Below, one piece after another: positions 18,161-27,805 of a DNA stretch of 64,000 bases. Source of the DNA: Alphaproteobacteria bacterium (lineage in GTDB: Bacteria > Pseudomonadota > Alphaproteobacteria > Rhizobiales > Devosiaceae); NCBI GenBank assembly GCA_018828145.1, contig JAHJWO010000041.1, forward strand, positions 62,001 to 126,000, in the 5' to 3' direction. The translations under genes and the position numbers were made by a program. The stretch's first letter is position 1, and each line of letters begins with the position of its first letter. Below the pieces are notes generated by a model. It saw only the letters and a list, made by a program, of their open reading frames with translations, was not told the origin of the DNA and did not search any database.

Positions 18161-20185
18161 CTAGCCCGCGATCTTGGAGAAGTCGGCGACCAGATGCATG
18201 GTGTCGCGAAGGCGGCTGAGCAGGTTGAGCCGGTTCACGCGGACCATGGAGTCCTCGTCATTGACCATGACGGCGGTGAAGAAGGCATCGACAGGCGCTC
18301 GGAGCGTCGCTAGTTCGGCCATGGCGCCCTTGTAGTCATTGGCGCTGACATGGCTCAGCACGGCAGCGTGGACGGCATCGACGGCAAAGGCCAGGTCGGT
18401 TTCCTCGGGCAGGCGCAGCAGCCCCTGATCGACGGCGCCCCTATAGGTCAGATTGAACTTCTTTTCCTCGGCCGCCAGGATGTTGGCGGCGCGGCGGTAG
18501 CCGGCGAGGAGGTTGACGCCGTCGTCGGAAGACAGCAGCTGCGACAGCGCGCCGACGCGCTGGGTGATTTCGAGGATGTCGTCGCTCTCCGCCGAAATAA
18601 CGGCGTCGACGAGATCGTGGCGGGCACCCGCGTCGCGCAGCGTGCCCTTGAGCCGGTCATGAAAAAAGGCCAGCAGGTCGGGCTCCACCCGGAGCGGGAA
18701 GCGCAGGCCGTTCTCGGCGATGATGCGGATCACGCCCAGAGCCGCACGGCGCAATGCGAACGGGTCGCGCGAGCCGGTCGGCTTTTCGTCAATGGCCCAG
18801 AAGCCGGTCAACAGGTCTAGCTTGTCGGCCAGAGCGACGGTGATCGAGACGGGCTCGGTGGGCACGCTGTCGGTGGGGCCGAGAGGCTTGTAGTGCATCT
18901 CGACGGCCGTCGCGATATCGGCTGGTTCGCCCTGCGCCGCGGCATAGTAGCGGCCCATCAGGCCCTGCAGTTCGGGAAATTCGCCGACCATGCCGGTGGT
19001 GAGGTCCGCCTTGGCGAGCATGGCGGCACGCTTGGCACGCTCGGGATCGGCCCCGACCTTCGGGGCAATCTCCGCCGCCAGCTTGACCAGGCGCTCGACG
19101 CGGGCGAACTGCGTTCCCAACTTGGCGTGGAACACGGTTTCCTCAAGCTTGGGCAGGCCGTGTTCGAGCGGCAGCGCCAGGTCACCACGATAGAAGAAGG
19201 CCGCGTCGGACAGGCGCGCACGAATGACGCGCTCGTTGCCGGCAATGATCACCGCGCCGCCATCGCTGGCCTCGGTATTGGCGGTGATAATGAAATTGGG
19301 CGCCAGCTTGCCGCCGGCATCGCGCAGGCAGAAGCACTTCTGGTTGGCGCGAATGGTGGCGATGATGACTTCCTCTGGCAGTTCGAGGAAGGCGGGATCG
19401 AAGGACCCCATCATCACCACGGGCCATTCGACGAGGCCTGCCACTTCTTCGAGCAGGCCCTCGTCGGCGATCACCGTCAGGCCCTGGGCAAAGGCCAGTT
19501 GCTCGGCATCGGTCTGGATGATGTCCTTGCGGCGATCGATATCGAGCACCACCTTGGCGCGCTCCAGCGCCGCCGCGTAGTCGTCAAAGCGGCGCACGCG
19601 AATCGGCTCGGGCGCCAGGAAGCGATGCCCGAACGTGGTCTGGCCGGAGGCCAGCTCGTTGGAATCGAAGGGGATGACGACCGGCTCTTCGTTTTCCGCG
19701 CCGAAGGTGGCGGTAATGGCGCGCAGCGGGCGCACCCAGTTGAAGCTGCCGCTGCCCCAGCGCATCGACTTGGCCCAGGGAAAATCGGTCAGGATTTTCG
19801 GCAGGATGGCGGACAACAGGTCCACCGCCTCGGCACCCGGCTTGTTGATATGGGCGACGTAGAAGTCGCCCTTCTTGGGGTCGCTTTCGACCTTGGCCTG
19901 ATCGATCGAGCTGAGACCCGCCGAGCGCAGAAAGCCGTCGATGGCCGGCTGTGGTGCGCCGACCTTGGGGCCCTTCTTTTCCTCGCGCGTATCGGGCGAG
20001 CGGCCCGGCAGGCCGGTCACGGTCAGCGCCAGCCGGCGCGGCGTCACGAATGCCTTGGCGCCCTCGTAGACCAGCCCGGCATCGACCAGCGCATTGGTCA
20101 CAGCCTTCTTGAGATCATCAGCCGCGCGCCGCTGGAAGCGGGCGGGGATTTCCTCGGAAAAGAGTTCGAGCAGCAGTTCGGGCAT
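18161..20185 (-). CDS. glyS: Glycyl-tRNA synthetase beta subunit
   Basis: 674 residues, normal for the bacterial alpha2-beta2 enzyme. Opens with [18 protein letters not shown], the hallmark of GlyS, and contains [23 protein letters not shown] and the C-terminal DALR-like anticodon-binding region ([16 protein letters not shown] [15 protein letters not shown]). Partner of glyQ, which lies about 2.6 kb upstream on the same strand with lemA and DUF2207 between them. DUF808 follows 12 bp downstream. Confidence 0.98.
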   Translation of the reverse strand: MPELLLELFSEEIPARFQRRAADDLKKAVTNALVDAGLVYEGAKAFVTPRRLALTVTGLPGRSPDTREEKKGPKVGAPQPAIDGFLRSAGLSSIDQAKVESDPKKGDFYVAHINKPGAEAVDLLSAILPKILTDFPWAKSMRWGSGSFNWVRPLRAITATFGAENEEPVVIPFDSNELASGQTTFGHRFLAPEPIRVRRFDDYAAALERAKVVLDIDRRKDIIQTDAEQLAFAQGLTVIADEGLLEEVAGLVEWPVVMMGSFDPAFLELPEEVIIATIRANQKCFCLRDAGGKLAPNFIITANTEASDGGAVIIAGNERVIRARLSDAAFFYRGDLALPLEHGLPKLEETVFHAKLGTQFARVERLVKLAAEIAPKVGADPERAKRAAMLAKADLTTGMVGEFPELQGLMGRYYAAAQGEPADIATAVEMHYKPLGPTDSVPTEPVSITVALADKLDLLTGFWAIDEKPTGSRDPFALRRAALGVIRIIAENGLRFPLRVEPDLLAFFHDRLKGTLRDAGARHDLVDAVISAESDDILEITQRVGALSQLLSSDDGVNLLAGYRRAANILAAEEKKFNLTYRGAVDQGLLRLPEETDLAFAVDAVHAAVLSHVSANDYKGAMAELATLRAPVDAFFTAVMVNDEDSMVRVNRLNLLSRLRDTMHLVADFSKIAG

Positions 20186-20251
20186 GGTGGATACCAGGGT
20201 TGGAAAGCGCGGGTTTGCTTAGCTTGGGCAGGCCGGGATGTCTATTGGCGA

Positions 20252-22159
20252 TTACCAGCCGCCACCGCCACCACCGCCTCCGCCGCCACCGGACGATCCA
20301 CCACCGCCGCCGCCCGAGCTGAAGCCGGACGAGCTGGCCTGCACCGGCTGGGCGGCAACCATGGCCGCCGTCATGCCCGCCGCCGCGGCGCTGATGGAGT
20401 TGGATATCTTGCCGGGAGAGAAGGAAGTGCTGCCCGAATACCAGCGCGGCTGGTAGATCGCGCCGTGCTCCACATCGCTCACCGCATTGCGCGCCAGCTC
20501 ACCCTCGAAGTGTTCCGACCACGGCTTTTCCACACCCAGCGCAATGGCATAGGGCAGGATGCGCTCGAAGCGGCTGATGGTCATTGGCGGTTCGCCGACA
20601 ATGTTCATCCGCTCCTTTTCGGCCGTCTCCAGGTAGAGCTTGAAGCCCTCGATCTGGTCCATGACCTTGCGACCCTGGATGGTCGGCGCGCGCATCAGCA
20701 CGGCAAAGACCACGGTGAGCAGAACAATGGACGCAGCGGCAATGGCAGCGGTGTTCACCGTCAGCTGGGTGAACATCTCGATGCCACCACCGACGAAATT
20801 GAACCCGACGATGCCGATCCAGAGCAGCAGGAAGAAGCGCCGGAAACCGCCGCCCTTCCACATGGCATTGGCGACTGTGCCGAACAGGCCCAGCAGCACG
20901 CCGGCCACCACGCCGACCACCAGCCAGATCGGCTCCAGCGCCTCGAACCAGACCATGGCGGCGAGCACGACGAGGGCGATCAGAAAGCCCAGCGCGGCAT
21001 AGCCTACATTGTGGTTGAACCAGACACTGCGGTTTTCGCTCTCGATGGCCGTCTGGAATGCCACGCGCTGCTTGGCCAGTTCGACGCCGTTGCTCTTGTC
21101 GACGCTCACCGTGCCCTTGGACTGGAGATAGCGAAACAGCTTCTGCTCACCCGCCGGGAGCGGCTCGTCTGGAGACTTTCCGGTGACCTCGACCGAGAGA
21201 CCGCTTTCGGGATTGTCAATCTTCACCAGCCCCTTGACCCCGAGGTCAAACAGGGTGGCGGTGAAGGCGGTCCATTCATGGAAGCCCCAGCGATGCACAT
21301 AGTGTGTCAGCGCGGGCGAGAAATCCTTGGGGGGGTGGAACAGGGGAATAATCGTACCCTTGGCCGGGTCGCGGCCCACCCGGTTCCAGGCGATCAGGTT
21401 ATAGGCCAGCACCAGTATCACGCCGAGAATTGGCAGGATGATCTCGCGCATGTCGGACAGCCATTGCAGCAGGGCATTGGCGCCGCTGGGTGGCACCAGG
21501 ATGCCCTTCTGGAACTTGACCGCGAAGCTCATGCCCTCCCCCGCGACAAGGGCGCGGTTGGTGCGGAAGGTCGCGGTATTGTCGGTGTTGCGCGTGATGG
21601 TGACGGCCTGCTCGGTGGAGCCGACGGGGCCGGTATAGGCAACCAGATCGGAGATGATCGCCCCTTCTGGGAGCGTCACCCGCGCCACGGAACGGACAAT
21701 GGGGAATATCCAGTAATTGCCGGTGGCGTTCCAATAGAGCTCGTCATGCTCGGCAAAGCTGCGGGCCATGCGATCCATGGTGTAGGTCAGAACATAGCGA
21801 TGCTGGCCGCGGGCGATGAACTGCTCGCTGTTGCCGATCCAGATGCGGACGAAATTGCCCATGCGCTCGGTGCGGAAGGGCTCGTCATTCCCGTCGCGGG
21901 TGACGGTCTCGACCACCAGGTCCGAGCGGATCTTCTGCCCTGAAATGGACAGCTGCACGGTGGGGATGTCGCGATAGATGCCGCGCCTTATGTCGATGCC
22001 TTCGGCATTGACATCGATGGTTTCAACGACCCGGACCGAGCCATCGTTGCGCAGGGTTATATCGGCAATGAAGCCCGAGATTTCCTCGCGCGCCGACACC
22101 GGCAAAGCCAGCGTCAGCGCGAGCAGCGCAGCGAGGACGAAGCGAAGCAGCAGGCGCAT
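20252..22159 (-). CDS. DUF2207 domain membrane protein with Gly-rich C-terminus
   Basis: 635 residues. Signal peptide (LLLRFVLAALLALTLALPVSA), an extracytoplasmic DUF2207 domain (SGFIADITLRNDGSVRVVETIDV ... GIYRDIPT), a membrane span near MREIILPILGVILVLAYNL, a cytoplasmic region, and further spans (GFLIALVVLAAMVWF, LVVGVVAGVLLGLFG). The last ~20 residues are almost pure Gly/Ser ending in Trp, as in many family members. DUF2207 proteins recur with LemA; here the two are 6 bp apart, so they likely work in one envelope complex of unknown role. Confidence 0.92.
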   Translation of the reverse strand: MRLLLRFVLAALLALTLALPVSAREEISGFIADITLRNDGSVRVVETIDVNAEGIDIRRGIYRDIPTVQLSISGQKIRSDLVVETVTRDGNDEPFRTERMGNFVRIWIGNSEQFIARGQHRYVLTYTMDRMARSFAEHDELYWNATGNYWIFPIVRSVARVTLPEGAIISDLVAYTGPVGSTEQAVTITRNTDNTATFRTNRALVAGEGMSFAVKFQKGILVPPSGANALLQWLSDMREIILPILGVILVLAYNLIAWNRVGRDPAKGTIIPLFHPPKDFSPALTHYVHRWGFHEWTAFTATLFDLGVKGLVKIDNPESGLSVEVTGKSPDEPLPAGEQKLFRYLQSKGTVSVDKSNGVELAKQRVAFQTAIESENRSVWFNHNVGYAALGFLIALVVLAAMVWFEALEPIWLVVGVVAGVLLGLFGTVANAMWKGGGFRRFFLLLWIGIVGFNFVGGGIEMFTQLTVNTAAIAAASIVLLTVVFAVLMRAPTIQGRKVMDQIEGFKLYLETAEKERMNIVGEPPMTISRFERILPYAIALGVEKPWSEHFEGELARNAVSDVEHGAIYQPRWYSGSTSFSPGKISNSISAAAAGMTAAMVAAQPVQASSSGFSSGGGGGGSSGGGGGGGGGGGW

Positions 22160-22165
22160 GGCGGC

Positions 22166-22723
22166 TCAGAACTTGACGGTCGGGACGGCCCGGTCGGCCT
22201 CGTTCTCAAGCTCGAAATACTGCGCCTTGCGGAAGCCGAAGGGGCCGGCGATGAAGTTGGAGGGCACGGATTCGACCATGACATTCATGTTGCGAACGGC
22301 GCCGTTGTAATAGCGGCGGGCCATCTGGATTTCGTCTTCCACGGTCTGCAGGGCTGCCTGGAATTCGAGGAAGGTCGTATTGGCCTTGAGGTCTGGATAG
22401 GCCTCTGCCGTGGCGATGAGCCGGCCCAGGGCCGAAGAGAGCTGGCCTTCGGCCGCGGCGCGCTGCTCGGGCGTGCCATTGGCGGCGGCCGTGGCGGCGG
22501 CGCGGGCATTGGTCACGGCCTCGAGCGTCTCGCGCTCATGGCTCATATAGCCCTTCACGGTTTCCATCAGATTGGGGATGAGATCGGTGCGGCGCTTGAG
22601 CTGGACGTCGATGCCCGACCAGCCCTCTTCCACCATCTGCCGGTTCTTGACGAGCCCGTTGTAGATGACGACGGCATAGGCGGCGGCCGCAACGACCAGG
22701 CCCAGAATGATCCAACCGAACAT
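22166..22723 (-). CDS. lemA: LemA family protein
   Basis: 185 residues from ATG 22723, preceded by GAGGGAGC at good spacing; the upstream frame extension is not needed. One N-terminal membrane helix (WIILGLVVAAAAYAVVIYNGL), then long helices with the LemA markers KNRQMVEEGWSGIDVQLKRR, DLIPNLMETVKGY, YPDLKANTTFLEFQ and IQMARRYYNGAVRN. LemA proteins form helical-bundle membrane-associated assemblies. Its partner DUF2207 gene follows directly. Confidence 0.96.
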   Translation of the reverse strand: MFGWIILGLVVAAAAYAVVIYNGLVKNRQMVEEGWSGIDVQLKRRTDLIPNLMETVKGYMSHERETLEAVTNARAAATAAANGTPEQRAAAEGQLSSALGRLIATAEAYPDLKANTTFLEFQAALQTVEDEIQMARRYYNGAVRNMNVMVESVPSNFIAGPFGFRKAQYFELENEADRAVPTVKF

Positions 22724-22801
22724 ATGTAGCTCCCTCAAGCGCACCAGCAATTGCCGCGGACATTGGCACTCTGCCAGCAGGCGCGCAATGGGATTGCTCG
22801 G

Positions 22802-23725
<924 letters not shown>

Positions 23726-23777
23726 CTGGCAGTCCCTGCTAGTTGGGACAAACCTCTAGTTTGGCCGCCCGTTACGG

Positions 23778-24002
23778 TCAACGGCGTTTGTCGTCGTCGC
23801 CCGGGCGGAAGGTGCCGTCGTCGTCGCGCTTGAGGTCGATGACGCCGGGTTGGGCGCGTTCGCGCAGGTCGCGTTCGCGGCGCAGGCGCTTGGCTTCCTG
23901 CTCCTCGGCGTTGAAATGGCCGGTCCAGTCGCGCCAGATTCTGCGGAGCCCCCAGAGGATAGCCAGGCCAATGACAGCGATGATGAGGACGCGCCAGATC
24001 AT
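23778..24002 (-). CDS. Small single-span membrane protein, 74 aa
   Basis: ATG at 24002 overlaps the sppA stop (ATGA). One N-terminal membrane helix (VLIIAVIGLAILWGLRRIW), followed by a strongly charged cytoplasmic tail (EEQEAKRLRRERDLRERAQ, and a C-terminus ending GDDDKRR). Not assigned to a named family. The coupling with sppA and the position before glyQ resemble the arrangement in other Rhizobiales, which supports it as a real gene. Confidence 0.82.
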   Translation of the reverse strand: MIWRVLIIAVIGLAILWGLRRIWRDWTGHFNAEEQEAKRLRRERDLRERAQPGVIDLKRDDDGTFRPGDDDKRR

Positions 24003-24844
24003 AGTCCGAACCTCGCCCAGATCGAGCGATCCTCGATGGTGGCGGCGATATCCCCGCTGATTCCATTTGAGAATCCGAGGCGCGGGATACCGAACCAGGG
24101 GCGTTTGGGTTCGATCATCTTGAGGTCGATCTCCTTGCCGTAGCGGGTGTGGAGTGTCTCGTGGATATCGCCGATGGCGTCGACGAGGCCGAGTTCCAGA
24201 CCGCGCATGCCGGTCCACCATTCGCCGGTGAACAGCACGTCGTCAGCGGCTTTGAGCTTGCTGCCCCGCCGCTTTTTCACCACGTCTATGAACACGTTAT
24301 GAATGTCGAGTTCGACCTGTTTGATGCGCTCGATGTCGCTCTTCTTTTCCGGCAGGAAGGGATCGAGCGTCGACTTGTTGCTGCCCGCAGTATGGACGCG
24401 CCGCTCGATGCCGAGTTTTTCCAGCGTACCGACAAAGCCGAAGCCGGCCATGATGACGCCGATGGAGCCGACGATCGAGCTGGGATCGGCGATGATCTCG
24501 TCACCGGCCACCGCGATGAAATAGCCACCCGATGCCGCGGCGTCTTCAACGAAAACCAGCACGGGCTTGTTGTGCTCGTCGGCCAGGTCGCGGATGCGCT
24601 TGGCGATCAGCCGGCTCTGCACGGGCGAGCCGCCGGGGGAATTGACGATGATGGCCACGACCGGCGCCGCCTTGATGGCGAAGGCGCGCTTGAGCAAGGG
24701 GCCGACGGTCGCGATGTTGAGGCGCCCCTGGCGCTGCTCGGCGGCAATGACGCCATGCAGGCGCACCACGGGGATGGGGGTCTTGCCGCGACCGGTGAGG
24801 CGCTGCAGCCAGTTCCATTTGGGCGTGGTCAGTTCGATGGCCAT
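23999..24844 (-). CDS. sppA: S49 family peptidase, SppA/SohB-like
   Basis: 281 residues. The ClpP-like fold is shown by VAIIVNSPGGSPVQSRLIAKRI; catalytic Ser105 lies in DAAASGGYFIAVAGDE and the general-base Lys157 in TAGSNKSTLDPFLPE, giving the Ser-Lys dyad of signal peptide peptidases. There is no obvious N-terminal membrane span, so it is a short one-domain form, closer to short SppA/SohB-type enzymes. Likely digests cleaved signal peptides or membrane-protein fragments. First gene of the leftward glyQ/glyS block. Confidence 0.93.
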   Translation of the reverse strand: MAIELTTPKWNWLQRLTGRGKTPIPVVRLHGVIAAEQRQGRLNIATVGPLLKRAFAIKAAPVVAIIVNSPGGSPVQSRLIAKRIRDLADEHNKPVLVFVEDAAASGGYFIAVAGDEIIADPSSIVGSIGVIMAGFGFVGTLEKLGIERRVHTAGSNKSTLDPFLPEKKSDIERIKQVELDIHNVFIDVVKKRRGSKLKAADDVLFTGEWWTGMRGLELGLVDAIGDIHETLHTRYGKEIDLKMIEPKRPWFGIPRLGFSNGISGDIAATIEDRSIWARFGL

Positions 24845-24892
24845 GCGCGATCCTTTTGCTTCGCGGCCAGATTTAGGGCCTTGCCGGGCCGA

Positions 24893-25678
24893 TTACCAGA
24901 CAAGCCGGGCCTGGCCACGAAAGATTGCGTCGAAGTCCGGTTGGAAGGCGCGGCCTGTGACCTCGTGGAGAGGCCGGCTGGCCAGGAGGGTCAGCGGCGC
25001 GCGCGAGCCCTTGATTCCCCGCAGCAGCACCCGGCTGGCCGGCTCGCCCGGGCGCGGGCTCAACGGCAGCACTGTGATGGCGCCGAAGCGCTGCTCGAAG
25101 CCGGCCAGGAGCGGCGAAAGGCTTTGCGCGGGATAGACGAAGATGACCTCGCCGCCGCCGGCAGCAGCGCCGGCCGCCGTCTTGATCCAGCGATCGAGCG
25201 TGGCGGCGTCCATGTGCCGGGAGCCGGCGCGGCCGGCATCGGCGGCCAGGGTGCCGGCCCCGTCGGCGAAGAAGGGAGGATTTGCGATGACGCTGTCGAA
25301 GGCATTCTCCGCCAGACCGGCCGCCTGGCGCTCGCTGCCCTTGGCGGCCACGTCCGCCAGAATGATGCGTGCACGTGCCGCGAACCCGTTGGCGGCTGCA
25401 TTGGCCTCGGCCAGGGCAAGCATGTCGGCGTTCTGTTCGGCCAGCGTGCCGGCAAGTTCGCCATGATGCGTCATGGCGACAAAGGCCGCAGTGCCGACGC
25501 CGCAACCGAGGTCGAGCAGGCTTTTGCTGGTGGCCGCGACAGCCGCGCCCAGCAGCACGCTATCCAATCCGGCACGGAAACCGCGCTCAGGCTGCGACAG
25601 AGTGAGCCGACCACCCAAAAAGGCATCGCGTGTTACCGATTGGTGTTTTACAAAGCTATGAGGCTGGTCTAGGGACAT
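24893..25678 (-). CDS. tRNA1(Val) A37 N6-methyltransferase-like (TrmN6/YfiC group)
   Basis: 261 residues. SAM-binding Rossmann motif LLDLGCGVGTAAFVAM and the N6-adenine/glutamine methyltransferase motif NPPFF, preceded by RAGLDSVLLGAAV. This combination is typical of YfiC-like tRNA methyltransferases. The exact base methylated is inferred from family only. Divergent from the polyprenyl synthase gene, with 94 bp between the starts; sppA follows 48 bp downstream. Confidence 0.85.
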   Translation of the reverse strand: MSLDQPHSFVKHQSVTRDAFLGGRLTLSQPERGFRAGLDSVLLGAAVAATSKSLLDLGCGVGTAAFVAMTHHGELAGTLAEQNADMLALAEANAAANGFAARARIILADVAAKGSERQAAGLAENAFDSVIANPPFFADGAGTLAADAGRAGSRHMDAATLDRWIKTAAGAAAGGGEVIFVYPAQSLSPLLAGFEQRFGAITVLPLSPRPGEPASRVLLRGIKGSRAPLTLLASRPLHEVTGRAFQPDFDAIFRGQARLVW

Positions 25679-25772
25679 CGCACCCTGAAAGGCCGGTTTT
25701 GCGCGACCTTACATGCGCTTGTGCAGCAGGCTCAACCAGATTTGCCAGGCGGCAAACGAGGACGGAACAACA

Positions 25773-26786
25773 GTGTCAGTTCTGACGCAGATGAGAGAAG
25801 CGCCTTCGGCCAACCCGATCGAGCGGCTGCTGGCGGCGACCGAGGCTGACATGGCCAAGGTGAATGCGCTGATTCTCAGCCGCGCCGATTCTCATGTCGA
25901 AATGGTGCCGGAGCTGGCGCGCTACCTCATCGAGAGCGGCGGCAAGCGCCTGCGTCCCATGCTGACCGTGGCGGCAGCCCAGCTGTTCGGCAAGGGCACG
26001 GGCTCGGCGATCAATTTCGCGGCGGCCGTCGAATTCATGCACAATGCCACCCTGCTCCACGACGACGTTGTCGACGAGAGCGACATGCGGCGCGGCAAGC
26101 CGGCGGCCCGCATGGTCTGGGGCAACAAGGCATCCATCCTGGTGGGCGACTTCCTGCTCGGCCAGGCTTTCATGATGATGGTGGAAACCGGCGATATCGG
26201 CGCGCTCGGCGTGCTGTCCGCCGCTTCGGCGGTAATGGCCGAGGGTGAAGTGTTCCAGCTGGCCAAGACCGGCGACCTGACCACCACACCGGCCGACTAT
26301 GCCGAAGTGATCCGCGCCAAGACCGCGGTGCTGTTCGAGGCGGCCTGCGAAGTGGGCGCCATGTCGGGCGGCGCCGATGCGGAGGGCCGCAAGGCACTCG
26401 CGCGTTTCGGGCTTGAACTGGGCAATGCGTTCCAGCTGGTCGATGACGTGCTCGACTATGGCGGGCAGTCCGGCACGCTGGGCAAGAATACCGGCGACGA
26501 CCTGCGCGAGGGCAAGATGACCCTGCCGGTGATCCTGGCCTTGAGCGAAGGCAGCGAGGCCGAACGCGCCACCATCACCAAGGCGCTGGGCGATGCCGAG
26601 GCCACGGCCGAGCAGGTTGTCGAAGTGGTGGCGATCATGGAGCAGCACAAGACGCTGGCCCGCACCATCGACCAGGCGCATGGCCATGCCCGCGCGGCAC
26701 AGCAGGCGCTGGACGTGCTGCCGGAGTCCGAGATGCGGGCGCTGCTGAGCGACGTGGTCGAATTCAGCGTGATCCGGGCCTACTAG
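25773..26786 (+). CDS. Polyprenyl diphosphate synthase (octaprenyl/decaprenyl type)
   Basis: 337 residues from a GTG at 25773, chosen because GAGGACGGAA precedes it and the family's N-terminus starts about here. First Asp-rich motif D97-D98-x2-D101 (LLHDDVVDESDMRRGKP), second near 227 (QLVDDVLDYGG), plus GGKRLRPML. Adds isopentenyl units to make the quinone side chain; alphaproteobacteria commonly use decaprenyl, but chain length cannot be read here. Ends before a large inverted repeat. Confidence 0.93.
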   Translation: MSVLTQMREAPSANPIERLLAATEADMAKVNALILSRADSHVEMVPELARYLIESGGKRLRPMLTVAAAQLFGKGTGSAINFAAAVEFMHNATLLHDDVVDESDMRRGKPAARMVWGNKASILVGDFLLGQAFMMMVETGDIGALGVLSAASAVMAEGEVFQLAKTGDLTTTPADYAEVIRAKTAVLFEAACEVGAMSGGADAEGRKALARFGLELGNAFQLVDDVLDYGGQSGTLGKNTGDDLREGKMTLPVILALSEGSEAERATITKALGDAEATAEQVVEVVAIMEQHKTLARTIDQAHGHARAAQQALDVLPESEMRALLSDVVEFSVIRAY

Positions 26787-26813
26787 GCGGCGATTTTTTC
26801 ACATTCCACTGCG

Positions 26814-26900
26814 CGTCACCCTCGGGCTTGACCCGAGGGCTCTTCACTTATCGATCGGCACCCAAAGTACAGACCCCTCGGGTCAAGCCCGAGGGTGACG
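26814..26900. repeat. Paired palindromic repeat (BIME-like) between convergent genes
   Basis: A perfect 26-bp sequence at 26814-26839 recurs inverted at 26875-26900, with 35 bp between. Each arm is itself a hairpin (CCTCGGG-cttga-CCCGAGG), so the unit can fold as two small hairpins or one long stem. It lies between the stops of the polyprenyl synthase and ispE genes. Likely a mobile-type intergenic repeat that may also act as a bidirectional terminator. Confidence 0.85.
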
Positions 26901-26924
26901 ATCTGTGCGTTGGGGGCATTCGCG

Positions 26925-27800
26925 CTAGGGCACCAGCAATGGCGCAGCCGCGACCCAGTGATCCGGGTGCGCCGCGCGCATGACCTGGGCGGCCTGATGG
27001 GCCTGGCCGGAGGAGCCGAACAGGCCGAAGACCGTGGCGCCCGAGCCCGACATGCGCGCCAGGATGCAGCCCTGTGTCTCGGCCAGCTGGGCAACGATAT
27101 CACCGATGATGGGCACGAGCTTGACGGCGGGCGGCTGCAGGTCGTTGCGGGTTTCGGCCAGCCAGATGCCCAGTTGCGCCGGGCGCGTCAGCGGCGAGGG
27201 CAATTCGGGCAGAGGATAATTGTCATGCGCCCGCAGCCGCCGGAACACGTCGGCGGTGGCCAGCGGCACCATGGGATTGACCAGCACCAGGTGGCAGGCG
27301 GGAAATTCGGGGAGCGGCGCCAGCACTTCGCCCACGCCGCGCGCGACCAGCGGGGCCGATACCAGACAGGCCGGCACGTCCGCGCCGAGGCGTGCGGCCA
27401 TATCGGCGAGTTCGGCTACGGCGATGGGCTGGCTGGAAAGGCTCGCCATGAGGCGCAGGGCCGCCGCGGCATCGGCCGAGCCGCCACCAATGCCGGCTGC
27501 GACCGGCAGGTTCTTGGTGAGGCGCAGGGCCAGACCGGTCGCCACGGCCTCGGGCCAGCGGGCGCGGAAGGCGGCCACGGCCCGCGAGACCAGATTGCTT
27601 TCCCCGGCGCCCAGCCCGGCGGCAAAGGGCCCCGAGATGTGCAGGGTGTCGGCAGGGGCGGGAACCGCTTCGAGTTCATCGGCCAGGTCGGCGAAGACGA
27701 CAAGGCTTTCGAGATCGTGATAGCCGTCCTCACGCCGACGCGTCACGTGCAGGGCAAGGTTTACCTTGGCCGGCGCGAGCTGGACGAAGGGTGCCGTCAT
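26925..27800 (-). CDS. ispE: 4-diphosphocytidyl-2-C-methyl-D-erythritol kinase
   Basis: 291 residues. GHMP kinase of the MEP pathway, phosphorylating CDP-ME at the 2-hydroxyl. Seen: K12 region (APAKVNLALHVTRRREDGYHDL), the glycine-rich phosphate loop at ~100-112 (PVAAGIGGGSADAAA), catalytic Asp141 in LGADVPACL and GSGATVFGLF near the end. Same pathway as ispH in this window, though unlinked. The TPR gene ends... upstream on the same strand with its stop only 5 bp from this ATG, so cotranscription is likely. Confidence 0.96.
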   Translation of the reverse strand: MTAPFVQLAPAKVNLALHVTRRREDGYHDLESLVVFADLADELEAVPAPADTLHISGPFAAGLGAGESNLVSRAVAAFRARWPEAVATGLALRLTKNLPVAAGIGGGSADAAAALRLMASLSSQPIAVAELADMAARLGADVPACLVSAPLVARGVGEVLAPLPEFPACHLVLVNPMVPLATADVFRRLRAHDNYPLPELPSPLTRPAQLGIWLAETRNDLQPPAVKLVPIIGDIVAQLAETQGCILARMSGSGATVFGLFGSSGQAHQAAQVMRAAHPDHWVAAAPLLVP

Positions 27801-27805
27801 GAGTG

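Noticed and set aside
20238..20456. Proline-rich plus-strand ORF
   Set aside because: It is the antisense reading of the Gly-rich C-terminus of the DUF2207 protein.
18893..21943. Very long plus-strand ORF of about 1000 codons
   Set aside because: Antisense to glyS and DUF2207, His/Gln/Arg-rich translation with no domain; a usual artefact of high-GC coding DNA.
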